From Alnus glutinosa (lineage: Eukaryota > Streptophyta > Magnoliopsida > Fagales > Betulaceae), in assembly GCF_958979055.1 (NCBI RefSeq), contig NC_084894.1:24211616-24275615 (forward strand): a stretch of DNA of 64,000 bases, read 5' to 3'. Made by a program: the position numbers and the translations under genes. Positions 1-10,835 of the stretch are shown in pieces. The number at the start of each line of letters is the position of its first letter. Position 1 is the first letter of the stretch. Below the pieces are notes generated by a model. The model did no database searches, was not told the DNA's origin, and saw only the letters and a list, made by a program, of their open reading frames with translations.

Positions 1-780
1 CAAGATAGAGGAAATTATGTAGTCTAAATCTTGAATGGTCAAAATGTGACATCAGAATGCCTGAATTTTTCAATGTCAGTGCTATAATTAGTTGTTTAAC
101 TCTGTTGTCTATCAGCTTGGGAGTTTCTCTTTTCCATTGAGCATATGGATATAGAACTAGTGAAATGAAATCCTTGTAGACTCATGCACAAATATCTTTA
201 TTCTGTGTTTTTTTTTTATTATTATTATTTTTCTTTTTGGATTTCCTCTCCTCTGGTAGTGTCATCACTGTCGTATAGATCTGGTTTGTTGAGTAGTTTT
301 TGGACGGTCAGAGTCTCAGGACTTCCATATTATACTAGATGTTCATCTCTTTATTATTATCATTTTTGTCTATTTAGTTTTTTCTGTTTCTTTCAATTGG
401 GTTACGAGCATCTATTTTTGTCTATTTAGTTTTTTCTGTTTCTGTTTCTTATAGCCAGCCCATCACTGTTTCAGTATTTGATAGCCTGTCTCTTGCACAA
501 ACAATCACAGGCCATTATCTACCTGTGAATTAATTTTGGTGGATTTTAGTATTTGTTTGAGTAGTCCACACAAATATGTAAGTGAACTAAAATTTGTAAA
601 CCTAAGAAATCGAATCTAAGCAGATGTAAGTCCATCTTTCACATTTAACATGTTTGATTCGATCTCTAGTGATCAAGGGTGGTTCATAAAAATTAGAAGA
701 AGAGAAAAATTAATGGTTGTTTTACTTTTGACTGTTAGAGTTGCTGGGATTTGAATGTTGGAATGGGAGGTAGCGTGTGG
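1..780. other. Stretch with no supported gene
   Basis: AT-rich DNA with T-rich runs near 210-240 and 360-440. The only reading frame of any length starts near 184 and encodes a Phe/Tyr-rich peptide that simply reflects the T-rich DNA. It may be the interior of the hAT element whose right end lies at 1,743, but I cannot see transposase coding here. Confidence 0.5.
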
Positions 781-1034
781 GCTTGCTGGGATTTGCTGGG
801 ATTTGAATGTTGGATAAGGAATACTCCAATTGACATTCGGGAGTTGGAGGAATTTGTGGAAAGCTTTGATGAAGAAGGTAAATGTTTGTAAATTAGTTGT
901 AACTTTTCATTTGTACAATTATTATTTTTGAAACTTACTTAGTTACTTTTCAATTAACTAAAGCTTCTTCTTTTGTAGATTGCGCTCAATCAAGGAACGA
1001 AGCATCCTTGGACGGTGACTATGTGGATTTGTAA
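781..1034 (+). pseudogene. hAT transposase C-terminal remnant
   Basis: Two short exon-like pieces read in one frame. Bases 787-877 give a peptide containing LLGFECWIRNTP followed by IDIRELEEFVESFDEE. A GT donor at 878 and a TAG acceptor ending at 978 then join a second piece that reads DCAQSRNEASLDGDYVDL and stops at 1,032-1,034. A Cys-x(0-2)-Trp-Ile step followed by an acidic tail is how many plant hAT transposases end, after the dimerisation region. No upstream transposase domain is visible, so this is a broken copy. The assignment leans on the hAT-type terminus 700 bp downstream in the right orientation. It could instead be chance coding capacity. Confidence 0.45.
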
Positions 1035-1041
1035 TTTTTGA

Positions 1042-1320
1042 ATTTTGGATTTGTAATGTCTTGGACTATTTGTTTATTTGGATTTGTTTGGTTTTAGAAT
1101 TTTGAGTATGTGCCTATGTGGTTATTTTGGATTTGTAATGTCTTGGAGTATTTGTTTTGTTTATTTGGATTTGTTTGGTTTTAGAATTTAGAGTATGTGC
1201 CTATGTGGTTATTTGGATTTGTAATTTTTTGCTTTTGAATTTGGTTATTTTGGATTTGTAATGTCTTTGAGTATTTGATTATTTGGATTTGTTTGGTTTT
1301 GGATTTAGAATATGTTTGGA
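1042..1320 (+). repeat. Tandem repeat of about 85-90 bp, three degenerate copies
   Basis: Successive blocks begin near 1,042, 1,125 and 1,245. They share TTGGATTTGTAATGTCTTGG, then a TATTTGTTT/ATTTGGATTTGTTTGG segment, then TATGTGCCTATGTGGTTAT. The third copy is incomplete. The repeat lies just after the presumed transposase stop codon and before the subterminal repeats, so it belongs to the 3' non-coding part of the hAT element. Confidence 0.7.
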
Positions 1321-1379
1321 TTAGTAATTTTATAACAAAGGACAAAAGGCCCAAAAAGTATTAAATTTTTTTCTTGAAA

Positions 1380-1743
1380 AATCTGTACAAAAAATGGCCC
1401 AAAAAATATGCACAAAAAAAGGCCCAAAAAATCTGTACAAAAAATGGCCCAAAACAGGTGTAAACCTGGCCCAAAACAGGTGTAAAAATAGCCCAAAACT
1501 GATTTTAACCCGACCCAAAACCGGTCTAAACCCGGCCCAAAACCGGTCTAAACCCGGCCCAAAACCGGAATTCGAAAGCGGTTTCAAACCGCCGGTTATA
1601 ACCGCTAACCGGCGGTTATAAAAATAACCGCCTCCGCCAAGGCGGTTAGCGGTTGCGGTTGGTAAAATGAAAATAACCGCTAGGCGGTTAGCGGTTGCGG
1701 TTTTAGCCAATAACCGCCGGTTATAACCGCTTGTACACCCCTA
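1380..1743. mobile_element. hAT-type transposon right end with subterminal repeats
   Basis: From 1,390 to 1,566 there are about ten short repeats built on GGCCCAAAA and AACCGGTCTAAACCC, the kind of subterminal array that hAT transposases bind. From 1,588 to 1,730 there are several copies of AACCGCCGGTTATAACCGC and inverted GGCGGTTAGCGGTTGCGG motifs that can fold back. The end TTGTACACCCCTA (TAGGGGTGTACAA on the other strand) is a common plant hAT terminus. The left terminus lies outside the window or is lost, so no target-site duplication can be checked. Confidence 0.7.
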
Positions 1744-1774
1744 CATTTGACCCCTCTCGACCCCCCCCCCCTCC

Positions 1775-1785
1775 CTCCGCCCCTG
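1775..1785 (-). repeat. Tip100-like hAT terminus at the RLP pseudogene break
   Basis: On the minus strand this reads CAGGGGCGGAG, which matches the terminal repeat I know from the Tip100 branch of hAT elements. It is followed inward by the G-rich run typical of those ends. RLP homology begins immediately outside it at 1,786, so this looks like the exact insertion point of an element. Its other end was later replaced by, or lies beyond, the hAT end at 1,743. Confidence 0.6.
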
Positions 1786-3762
1786 AATATACCACATCCA
1801 TATCAATTTGGAGGTAGCTGAGCTCTGAGTGCGCCTCATGTGCACTGTTTGTCAACGCCATCCAAGTAGAAAGGAGTACTATTGGAAGGTGAACGGTAAA
1901 ATTGTTTGAAGCTACATCCATGATTTGAAGCATTGGCCAAGGGGACTCAAGCTCTAGATGACCAATGGGCCCACATAATTTGTTAGATTGCAAAATAAGA
2001 ACCTTCAATATGGTTAATCCTTTCAATAAAATGAGAAGGTGTCCCCGATATGGTTGTTCCCAATGTCTAAGACCTCCAATATATGGCAATTCTTCATAGA
2101 TTTTGGTAACTTTCCCTCTAGATGGTTTTTATTTACAACTAAAGTTCGTAAATAACAAGACTTTGAAAATGTATCAGGAATTGTACCGTTGAGATTGTTT
2201 CTCCTTAGGCTCAACACTTGAAGAAGAGGCCCACTTATCTCAATCAAGCATTAGGGAATTGTACCACTAAAATAATTATCAGACAAATCGAGAAATTGAA
2301 GATTTGTAGCTTTGCATATTGATTCAGGGATACTCCCATATAATTTTTTACTTGAAATAGAAAAGAAATATGCGGATTCAAGGGATTGGCCAATGCTAGC
2401 TGGTAAGGCAGAATGAAAATTATTCATGGAGAAATCCAAGAACCTGACAAGTGGGAGAACTGGGAGTTTGCCTTGGAACTGGTTGGAGCTAAAGTCTAGA
2501 TATCCCGCAATTAAAGAGATATTGGAGATAGGTCTTTCAAGAGTCTTCAAGTAGTTATAAGAAAGATTTAGAAAAGAAAGATTAGGAAGTTTCAAGATCC
2601 AATTGGGTAACTCTCCATCGATTTGGTTGTTTGAAAGGTTTAGAAAGGATAAGTAAGATTGGTTTCTCAAGAAATCAAGAAATTTTGTCAACTTGCAAGA
2701 AGCGAGAATTAATCTATCAAGCTGAACCGAGGATAACGAAAGGTTAAAACCATTATATTCCCTCAACAAGTTGATGTGAGAAAGGTCCAGGGAGTTGTTA
2801 AATTTGTTTCAACCAAGTGATAGGCCTTCAAGACCTCGAAGTTCAAAGACAGACATGAGTATTGGCCCTTCCAACTAGTTGTTATGCAAATAAATACGTT
2901 TTAGTATGTAAGACGAAACATTGAAAAATTCTTTGACTTGACCAGAAAACTGGTTGTAAGAAAGATCTAACTATTTCAATGATGGAAGGGAAAACATAGA
3001 AATTGGAATATTCCCATTCAGTGAATTTCCACCCAAGGAAAGATATTCCAGTTTCAAAAGTTCTTCCCACTGAGTGAAAGTAATCTGACCAGTAAGATTA
3101 TTGGAAGAAAGGTCTAGGTAGGTTAGATTCTTGGCCATGCTAAATACTGGAATTGATTCATTAAACATGTTCAATGACATGTCCAAATAGACCAATTGTG
3201 TGAGGCATGCTATTGAGTTTGGAATTGATTCACTGAAATCGCAATTCAAAAGATCTATTATTGACAACATTTTAAGATTGCCAATAGAATGTGGCAATGT
3301 CCCAGAAAAATTTGTTCTCCTAAGCACCATGGTTCGAAGAGATCCATTTGGCATATGATAGATTCAAATACCTCAAATTCACCAGCTTGTCAAACTGTGA
3401 TGGAATATGAGAAGAGTTGAAGTAGTAGACAAACTCAGGCTCTGGAGATGCTGAAGACTGAAGAGGCTGCTTGAATCATCAAGTCCACTCGAGATGAAAT
3501 CATTAGTCAGGTTGAGACCAATAACACATCCCTCATGGCAAGTTACGCCTTCCCAAGAACAGCAATCAACACTTTGATTCCACTTAACAAGTTTGTTCGA
3601 CATAGCAAGATCGAATGTAAGGTTGTTCTTCAATTGCAGTAACAAGGACTGCTGATTGCCGAGACATTGCCCAGACACGCCAAAGACACAAGTGCTAATT
3701 AGGAAAAGTGAGTAATTAATGGGGATAAGGAAAAGCCACAAAAAGACCGCTAGTGATCTCAC
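1786..3762 (-). pseudogene. LRR receptor-like protein (RLP) pseudogene
   Basis: Collinear with RLP-A but wrecked. The start codon is GTG (3,760-3,762) where both paralogues have ATG. The signal peptide and the LRR N-terminal cap (residues WNQSVDCCSW) still read. Near 3,360 the frame jumps from the second LRR to a much later LRR, a deletion of about 0.5 kb relative to RLP-A with short TATGATA homology at the joint. A Gln codon has become TAA near 2,247, there are further frameshifts near 2,770-2,970 and 2,030-2,090, and homology stops at 1,786 against a hAT terminus, so the last LRRs, membrane segment and tail are missing. It keeps a stretch of about 65 codons (roughly 2,400-2,600, including the NWILKLPNLSFLNLSYN repeat) that both intact paralogues lack. 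A functional product is very unlikely. Confidence 0.92.
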
Positions 3763-3990
3763 TGCAGGGAATGGAAGAGGTGGTACTGATATTAATTAAT
3801 GGTGGATTATTCAGGATGGTATGAATTTGTTTTGTGTGTGAGTAAATATATAGATGAAATATAATGATGGAGGATGAGGCGAGAAAAGTTCCAGTAACTC
3901 TTGACACTTATATATGGATGAAAATATAATTAAGTGGCCGACCAAGAAGAAGAAGATCGATGAAGTAAGAGAGAAGAGAGACCTTTATTC
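3763..3990 (-). promoter_or_regulatory. RLP upstream module, pseudogene copy
   Basis: Sequence upstream of the pseudogene that recurs in front of RLP-A, RLP-B and the RLP stub. It contains the block GGTGGATTATTCAGGATGG and the AAATATATAGATG segment, then GATGAGGCGAGAAAAGTTCC. It lacks most of the TTTTTGACC...CTCTGAGTCGTACGTGG core seen in the other copies, which looks like an internal deletion at about 3,900-3,930. Confidence 0.65.
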
Positions 3991-5059
3991 ACACGTTTGG
4001 AGAAATTTGCGGTTGAGTAATTTGGATTTTTAGGAATGTGATTATATATTCACACCGAATCACACGTGATTGTCACCATTGACGCCTAATTTGTTTTTTT
4101 TTTTTTGAAATTTATGTAAGGATTAACTTCATATATATACAGACAATTTACATGATAAGAGTATTACGACTCGGGCTTTCTATGAAGGGGCACCATATAC
4201 CAATACAACGTGTTCAGATAGAATTTTAACTTCTTTTTGTAAGCGAATTGGGAATCAAAACACCGAAATATGGGTAAGCTTCCCAACAATAATTTTAAAA
4301 TGAAAATACTGCAAAAAATACAAATAATGACCAAGTCCTCTCTGTAAGGGCCTTATAAAACGTAACCGAAGCAAAAAAGGCACATGAAATGACACGCACC
4401 TCGAAAAGTCTCTCAACGATACAAAGAATGTGAAAAAAAAAAAAAAAAATTGAACGTTGGGTTATAAAAAGCAGAATTCTAGAATGAAAGGAGGAATGTG
4501 GAAAACAAGTGGAGGTGGGGGAATTCCTACCGGTTCTTTGATTGAGGAAAGCAATAACTTTTGGTTTGGTTAGCGGAATTCAACATTTTTTTTTTGTGTT
4601 TACATTTTTAAAAAAATTTGATGCTTAGTCATTTGAATTTTCAGAAATATAACTATTTTCATGTTTGAAATAATTAGTTATTTCTAAAATTTTTCAAGAA
4701 TATAGGATTTTCATGTATAATTTACTTTTGAAAATAATTAGGAATTTAAGACCGCTAAACTATAGGAATAGAAGCCACATTTTAAATTTAATTTAATTTT
4801 AAGACAGCCAAACTAGAATAGACAGGAAACAAGACTCCTTGAGGAGGTCAGTGCATATTAGGTGATTGAAATTTCTTTCCCAATCCAATGGTCTAAAACT
4901 GAAAATCCCCAGATGCAATACTTTCCCAATCCAATGGTCTGATTTGAACTAAATAAAGAGCACAAGATTAGTGGAGCCAGAAACAATTTTCATTCAATCT
5001 GTCAAAGAGAAGAGTTGTAGATATCTAATCAAATATTTATATTTGTATGTTGTTGGTGC
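3991..5059. other. Intergenic DNA with duplicated segments
   Basis: No gene seen. Bases about 4,450-4,520 (core AAGCAGAATTCTAGAATGAA) match about 21,395-21,465, marking the left edge of the segmental duplication that carries RLP-A and RLP-B. The rest is AT-rich with homopolymer runs. Confidence 0.6.
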
Positions 5060-5420
5060 TTCATTAGAGTTAGAAGAGATATTCTTCATTAATTATTTAT
5101 TGAGTAGGATTCAGTCCACATGCTTTTCAAGCACAAGCAACACTAAAACATAGCAATAAAAAACTGGGAAAATAATTAGAATCCAGACAACATGACAAAA
5201 GTAGTGCAAATTATTACACATAAATGTGTATATCAGCAACTGAGCATAACTGTCACTGGAGAGGCCTTACACACTTTAGCAAACTTCATTCAGAGTAAAC
5301 TTGGAGCAATTTATCTCTGCAAGTCATCAGGCATACAATATTGGTGTAAGTCAGTATCAACCAAAAGTTCTTTTACACGATCTAATTGAATAATTGCACA
5401 ATGAACTTGATGCACACTAA
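5060..5420 (-). repeat. RLP downstream-flank repeat, copy 1 (decayed terminal exon)
   Basis: Matches 22,215-22,570 (same strand) and the inverse of 63,600-63,965. On the minus strand all copies show a CTTGCAG acceptor-like site, then a short open segment. In the best copy this reads YIAPSLLWRKF then a 15-residue tail and a stop. This copy has a stop just after the acceptor and several substitutions. It looks like the last exon of an unrecognised gene that has been carried along with the RLP unit. Confidence 0.55.
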
Positions 5421-5684
5421 CTACTACAAAACACATGAAAATGATAAATGGGCTTGTTGAAGAGGGTTGTGACTTTTAATGGCTACTTTAAGAGAACTGT
5501 GATATTTAGAAACACAGTAAAATGAATTATCAATTGACCGACTAGGATTAAGACTGACTCAATTAACTCTAGACTAGGACTCTAACTATACTTAGAAGAA
5601 GGGGAATCAAACCCCTTATTGGAGATTTATTCCTTATTGGACTCTAACACGAGACTGGGGCAATATTAAATAACTAGGGAAAAA

Positions 5685-6095
5685 TCTACATACCCCACTC
5701 AAACTGCCACATAATTGACAGTGTCCCCCCAAACTACCAAAAGATTGTCAATGTATCCCCCAAAGGCCAAAAAAAGACAAAAATAACCTTACAATTTTTT
5801 TAATAAAACAAAAATACCCATATAAATTCCAAAAAATAATTTTTTCTTTTTTTTTTTTTCTTTTTTCTTTTTTTTTTTAATTTTTAAATTTGGCCACCCT
5901 TGGTTTATTTGTATTTTTTTTTTAGTTTTTTTTTAATTATTATTATTTTTTATTTTATTAAGCGTATTTTCGTCATTGGGGAATATTGACAATTTTTAGT
6001 AGTTTAGAAAGACATTGTCCAAATTTAAAGTTTAAGGAGACATTATCAATTGGGTAATAGTTTAAAGAAGGTAAATGAACTTTACCATTATAAAA
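5685..6095. mobile_element. MITE-like inverted-repeat element (paired with 22,815-23,215)
   Basis: The left part reads ATACCCCACTCAAACTGCC and the right part, inverted, reads TTACCTTCTTTAAACTATT, with matching TTGACAATGT motifs inside. The AT-rich middle contains homopolymer runs. The RLP-B copy of the duplication carries the same element at the same place, so it inserted before the duplication. I could not define clean target-site duplications. Confidence 0.5.
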
Positions 6096-6099
6096 TTAT

Positions 6100-6953
6100 G
6101 CACCGCTTCAAAAACAGAACCTAAAAAGAGAAGTTGTTATATTCACATAATCAATGGTCAATCACAATAATCGAAAGGTCGCATATTCCAATATAATTGC
6201 ACAGGGAGAAGAACAAGTGATCTTATGGGGATTAGAATAATGTGCATAATGTGTAAAAATTAAGTACAGCTATTGCACTTCAAATTTCTATGAATCTTTA
6301 ATCCAACTCTTCGACAGTAGAAACACATACGTGGAAGATTGATAAAGTATACATTCAATAATTGATTGTAGTTTTGCTGCACATGTAATTTGTTTCTGAG
6401 TTTAGTAGCTGCTGTTTGTAGTAGTCTGATGGGTTTGTTCTTATTCTCTATTTGAGAATTAGTTCCGGTCTTCATTGGAGGGTCTGTAAACGTTTTGAGT
6501 TTGGTTTATAATAGTTTTAATTCATCCAAAAAAAAAAAAAAAAATAGTATACATTAAATACATTATACAAATTTCAATGAACATTTCCCCCTAGCTGCAT
6601 CAGAGTCACTGCAACTAATTAATAATTAAAGATATGTCAATAATTAAGAGTTGTGAATATCCTAGAGTTCGAGACACACAGAAATGGTTATAAGAGGCCA
6701 TTTGATTCAAGGCATTTTGGATTCCTATGAAAGCCCACATGCAAATAAGATGCTTGGAAATGTGGGCGTTCCTCATTTGGGTTGATGTGTAAAGTTACAT
6801 TTGCCATTACAGTCATGCCTTAAAGAAAACGTGGGGATCCAATTATGTGGATCAATTTTTTGTTTTGATTTATATTGAAAGGAAAAAAGCAAGAGATTTT
6901 CATGACAAACCTGGAGGTGTTGCGTTTGATCATAACTACAACTAATGCCTCGG
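6100..6953. other. RLP-A 3' flank
   Basis: Downstream of RLP-A on its strand; no gene seen. Bases about 6,170-6,250 (GGTCGCATATTCCAATATAA, GGAGAAGAACAA) recur at 23,360-23,440 and, inverted, at 62,430-62,510. An A-run sits at about 6,528-6,545. Confidence 0.55.
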
Positions 6954-9944
6954 CTACTGACTGTTGAGTGCTGGTCTTCGACGATATTCATTTCCAAGAT
7001 ACAGTTTAGGGAAGGTCTTGAAAAGAATGTCATCAACATGTTTGTAATACCATATCCTCCATCTCTTCCAAAACATAAGGGGCCCAACTACAAATCCAAA
7101 CCCAAAAACAAATCCCAGTTCAGCACTTACGTAATTCCAGTCGATCATACTCTTATGAGGTTCTTCAAATGTTGGAGGTGACAATCGTGGCTCCTCATGT
7201 GAGCACTGTGATTTCAAAGGCAAACCACATAATCTTTCGTTTCCTTTGAAGGAATTTTCAGAAAATGTAGCAAATTGCTTGATGAGTGGAATTTGTCCCA
7301 CCAATTGGTTTAATGAAAGGTTTAGGACTGACAGGAAAATAAGACCATTGGCGAGTTGCACAGGAATCTTACCGGTAAGCTTATTGTTTGACAAGTCCAA
7401 AGACTCAAGATTACTCAATTTTCCCAAAGATGCTGGGATTTGACCCGTTAAAGTATTGTGCGACAGGTTAAGAATATACAACAATGTGAGTTCTCCAATT
7501 TCTTCAGGTATAGGACCGTCAAACTTGTTGCAAGAGAAGTCAAGGTTCGTGAAGATAGTTAGGATCTTCACCAGCTCCAACTCTAAACCTTTGATAGTAA
7601 TTGCTATCGTATCTTGATAGTACAAATCACCAATACTAATCTCGATGTACTTGAGCCTTGAGTGCGCCTCATGTGCACGATCAATCATTGCCATGCAAGA
7701 CAAAAAAAGCATTACTGGAAGGTTACCAGTAAAATTATTTGAAGCTACGTCAACAATTTGAAGCATCGGCCAGGAGGAATTAAGCTTTGGATGAGAAATG
7801 GGCCCGTAGAATTTGTTAGATCTCAAAACAAGGACCCTCAAGGATGTGTGGTTCAAGTAAAATGGGAAGGTATCCTCGATGTGGTTATTCCCAATGTCCA
7901 AGACCTCCAACCAAGAGCAATTGGCCAAAGATTTTGGTAACCCTCCTTCTAGTTGGTTTTTATTGAGAGCTAAAGTTTGTAAACCACAATTATCTGGAAA
8001 TGCATCAGGAATTGTGCTGTTGAGTTTGTTTTTCCTTAGATTCAGCACCTCTAGATGTATACCACTCATTTCAATCAAGCATTGGGGAATTTTGCCACTG
8101 AAGGAATTATTGGACAGATCTATAATTTCAAGTTCTGTAGCATTGCATATTGTTCTAGGAATGCTCCCGTAGAATTTATTACTCGAAAGGGACAAGAAGC
8201 TGGTGCAAGCAAGGGATTGACCAATGCTTGTTGGTAGCTCTCCATCGATTTGGTTGTTTGAAAGGTCTAGAAAGTATAAAAAAGATTGGTTTCTCAAGAA
8301 AGCAGGAAATTTTTTCAACTTGCAAGAAGCGAGAATTAATGTATCAAGGTGAAAGGATAATGAAAGGTTAAAATCATTATATTCAGTCAACAAGTTGATG
8401 TGAGAAAGATCAAGGTAGTAAAGATTTTTTAACGGCCAAATCACACTAAGGTCCAGGGAGTTGTTAAATTTGTTTGAACCAAGTGATAGGATTTCAAGAC
8501 CTCGGAATTCAAAGATAGACATGGGTATTGGTCCTTCCAACTGGTTGTTACCCAAATAAACACATCTTAGTACGTAAGAAGAAACATTGGAAAATTCTTT
8601 GAGTTGACCAGAAAATTGGTTGGACGAGAGACTTAAATATTGCAATGATGGAAGGGAAAATAGAGAAACTGGAATATTCCCATTCAGTGAATTTCCATCC
8701 AAGTAAAGATTTTCCAATTTCAAAAGTTCTTCCCACTGAGTGGAAGTAATCTGACCAGTAAGATTATTGTAAGAAATGTGTAGCAAGGTTAGATTCTTGG
8801 CCATGCTAAATACTGGAATTGATCCGCTAAACATGTTCGATGACATGTCCAAATAGACCAATTGTGTGAGGCTAGCCAATGAGTTTGGAATTGATCCGTT
8901 GAAATTACAATTCTGAATATCTATTGTTGACAACATTTTAAGATTGCCAATAGAATATGGCAATGTCCCAGAAAAATTTGTTCTCCCAAGCACCATGGTT
9001 CGAAGAGATCCATTTGGAGGAAATTCTGGCAAAGAACCTTGCAAATCATTGTATGATAAGTCAAGAGTTTGTAGCGTTGGAACTTGAAAGATCTGTTTTG
9101 GACATGTTCCATTCAACCCAGAAGAGGAGACTTCCAAAGATGTTAGGTTTTTGAAATCTGTAAAAAAAATTGGAACTGGAGAAGAAAAGTGGTTCCAATT
9201 TAAACGAATAATTGAGAGGGACTTGAGATTCCGTAACGATGAATCAATAGGGCCTGAAAGATTGCAGTGTGACAAGCTCAACACTCTCAGATTTGGCAAC
9301 GAAGATGATAAGGCGTGACACCACTCCTTACCTTGGGCTGATATAACTACACCATCAAGATGAAGTTCGATAAGCTCCGAAAGGTTCTGAACGAGCATAT
9401 TTAAATTTGGATTCTCAAGTGTCAATGGGGCATAAATATCATCGTAGGTGTAATAATTGCTAGATAAATCAAGAGTAACCAACCTTGTCAAACGCGAAAT
9501 TGCAATAGGAATCTGCCCTGCAAAGCCAACGTATGATAGATTCAGATAACTCAAATTCGCCAGCTTGTCAAATTGTGATGGAATCTGAGAAGAGTTGAAG
9601 TTGTTGTCAGCCAAACTCAGGCTCTGGAGATGCTGAAGACTGAAGAGACTGCTTGAATCGTCAAGTCCATCCGAGATGGATTCACTGCTCAGGTCGAGAC
9701 CAATAACACGTCCCTCATGACAGGTTACGCCTTCCCAAGAACAGCAATCAACACTTTGATTCCACTTAACAAGTTTGTTGGACGTCATAAAAGGATGGAA
9801 TGTAAGGTTGTTCTTCAATTGCAGCAACAAGGACTGCTGATTGCCAAAACATTGGCCAGACACGCCAAAGACGCAAATGCTAATTAGGAAAAGTGAGTAA
9901 ATGGGGATCAAGAAAAGCCACGAAAAAACCGCAAGTGATGTCAT
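6954..9944 (-). CDS. Leucine-rich-repeat receptor-like protein, intact (RLP-A)
   Basis: A single-exon 996-residue cell-surface receptor without a kinase, of the Cf-9/Ve1/Arabidopsis RLP type. Residues 1-30 are a hydrophobic signal peptide. The LRR N-terminal cap has paired cysteines in WNQSVDCCSW (61-70). About thirty extracellular LRRs (LxxLxLxxNxLxGxIP) follow to about residue 880, then the usual NERLCGLPL capping segment (two Cys) and an acidic juxtamembrane stretch. A single membrane helix lies at about 936-958 with glycine spacing (GFVFGFGFVVG), and a basic tail of 38 residues ends in NSQ. Members of this family sense microbial or self peptides and signal through SOBIR1/BAK1-type kinases; the ligand here is unknown. 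The ATG gives a full signal peptide. It is one of four RLP loci on the same strand. Compared with the pseudogene it lacks about 65 residues between ELP and SIGQSL. Confidence 0.95.
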   Translation of the reverse strand: MTSLAVFSWLFLIPIYSLFLISICVFGVSGQCFGNQQSLLLQLKNNLTFHPFMTSNKLVKWNQSVDCCSWEGVTCHEGRVIGLDLSSESISDGLDDSSSLFSLQHLQSLSLADNNFNSSQIPSQFDKLANLSYLNLSYVGFAGQIPIAISRLTRLVTLDLSSNYYTYDDIYAPLTLENPNLNMLVQNLSELIELHLDGVVISAQGKEWCHALSSSLPNLRVLSLSHCNLSGPIDSSLRNLKSLSIIRLNWNHFSSPVPIFFTDFKNLTSLEVSSSGLNGTCPKQIFQVPTLQTLDLSYNDLQGSLPEFPPNGSLRTMVLGRTNFSGTLPYSIGNLKMLSTIDIQNCNFNGSIPNSLASLTQLVYLDMSSNMFSGSIPVFSMAKNLTLLHISYNNLTGQITSTQWEELLKLENLYLDGNSLNGNIPVSLFSLPSLQYLSLSSNQFSGQLKEFSNVSSYVLRCVYLGNNQLEGPIPMSIFEFRGLEILSLGSNKFNNSLDLSVIWPLKNLYYLDLSHINLLTEYNDFNLSLSFHLDTLILASCKLKKFPAFLRNQSFLYFLDLSNNQIDGELPTSIGQSLACTSFLSLSSNKFYGSIPRTICNATELEIIDLSNNSFSGKIPQCLIEMSGIHLEVLNLRKNKLNSTIPDAFPDNCGLQTLALNKNQLEGGLPKSLANCSWLEVLDIGNNHIEDTFPFYLNHTSLRVLVLRSNKFYGPISHPKLNSSWPMLQIVDVASNNFTGNLPVMLFLSCMAMIDRAHEAHSRLKYIEISIGDLYYQDTIAITIKGLELELVKILTIFTNLDFSCNKFDGPIPEEIGELTLLYILNLSHNTLTGQIPASLGKLSNLESLDLSNNKLTGKIPVQLANGLIFLSVLNLSLNQLVGQIPLIKQFATFSENSFKGNERLCGLPLKSQCSHEEPRLSPPTFEEPHKSMIDWNYVSAELGFVFGFGFVVGPLMFWKRWRIWYYKHVDDILFKTFPKLYLGNEYRRRPALNSQ

Positions 9945-10440
9945 TGCAGGGAATGGAAGAGGTGGTACTGATATTAATTAATGGTGGATTATTCAGGATG
10001 GTATGAATTTGTTTTGCGTGTGATTAAATATATAGATGGTCGGGGGTTGTGGCCATGCACGAATCAGGCAATTAAGTAAAGTTCCGCGAAGACGACTTTT
10101 TGACCAGTAACTCTGAGTCGTCCTAACTCGTACGTGGCCGAGCAAGAGGAAGAAAATGAAATAAGAGAAGAGAGAGCTTTTACGTACTTAATTAATTAGC
10201 TCCTCTCATACGTTTTGGAAGAAGTGAAGAAAAGTCAAAAGAAATTAATAATTGCATCAAACGCCAACCACCATATATCAAATTAAATCAATTGGTACGT
10301 ACCGTAACGTAGCCTTTATTTATCGCCACTGCGCGCTATATTAATTTATTGCCCAACTTCTTTTTTGTCTGATTATTAATTAAATGGACACATGAGTTTA
10401 ACATTTCAGAAAATATGGCTCCGTTTCTTTAAGTATGGGA
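9945..10440 (-). promoter_or_regulatory. RLP-A upstream region with W-box and ACGTGG motif
   Basis: Directly upstream of RLP-A on its strand. It shares GGTGGATTATTCAGGATGG, then GTAAAGTTCCGCGAA, a TTGACC W-box core as read on the plus strand at 10,100-10,105, CTCTGAGTCGTC, and TACGTGGC at 10,131-10,138, with the other RLP copies. W-boxes bind WRKY factors and ACGTGGC is an ABRE-like core, which suits a defence or stress receptor; regulation is inferred. The outer part (CATACGTTTTGGAAGAAG; AAATGGACACATGA; AAATATGGCTCCGT) also recurs at 12,180-12,305. Confidence 0.65.
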
Positions 10441-10569
10441 AAAAGACTAACATTTCACCTGCCCTCTGACGTGGCACTCATTTTCCTTTGTAAAAATTCT
10501 GCACATTTCTCGTTCACATTTTTTTTTAAAAAAAAATAAATAAATAAATAAAGGAAAAAAAAAATACAA

Positions 10570-10832
10570 TTTCTTTTAAAGGAAAACAAAAAAAATGTTA
10601 GGATTTTGTAATTGGTCAGAATTTAACAAAATTTGTAAAAATACTCATGCCTGAATCTTTGAAAAATTTTATAATTTTTTATTTTTTAACAGCAAATTCT
10701 AACAGAGTACCTTTAAGTGAGACATTTGGAAACATGGATTCCCCAATTTAAGACGTTTGCTAGTTCAGTACCCTTATCTCAAAACGACGTATAATTCGAT
10801 ACCATTTTGTGAAGTTACCCCTCAAAATTAAG
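10570..10832. mobile_element. Fragment of an inverted-repeat element, same family as 57,105-57,640
   Basis: The inverse of this segment aligns with 57,105-57,342. Shared pieces include TTTTGAGATAAGGGTA, GAACTAGCAAA and TTTGTAAA...TTTAA. It represents one arm plus part of the centre. It also shows the empty-site version of the spot where a MITE sits at 57,344. Confidence 0.6.
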
Positions 10833-10835
10833 TTC

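Noticed and set aside
184..429. Phe/Tyr-rich 81-codon frame
   Set aside because: Composition artefact of T-rich DNA.
1042..1743. CRISPR-like short repeats
   Set aside because: Repeats vary in length and spacing, lie at a transposon end and occur in a plant genome; these are hAT subterminal repeats.
7246..9154. Plus-strand open frames across RLP-A (and the equivalent ones at 23,914-25,911)
   Set aside because: Antisense shadows of LRR coding sequence, repeated wherever the LRR codons repeat.
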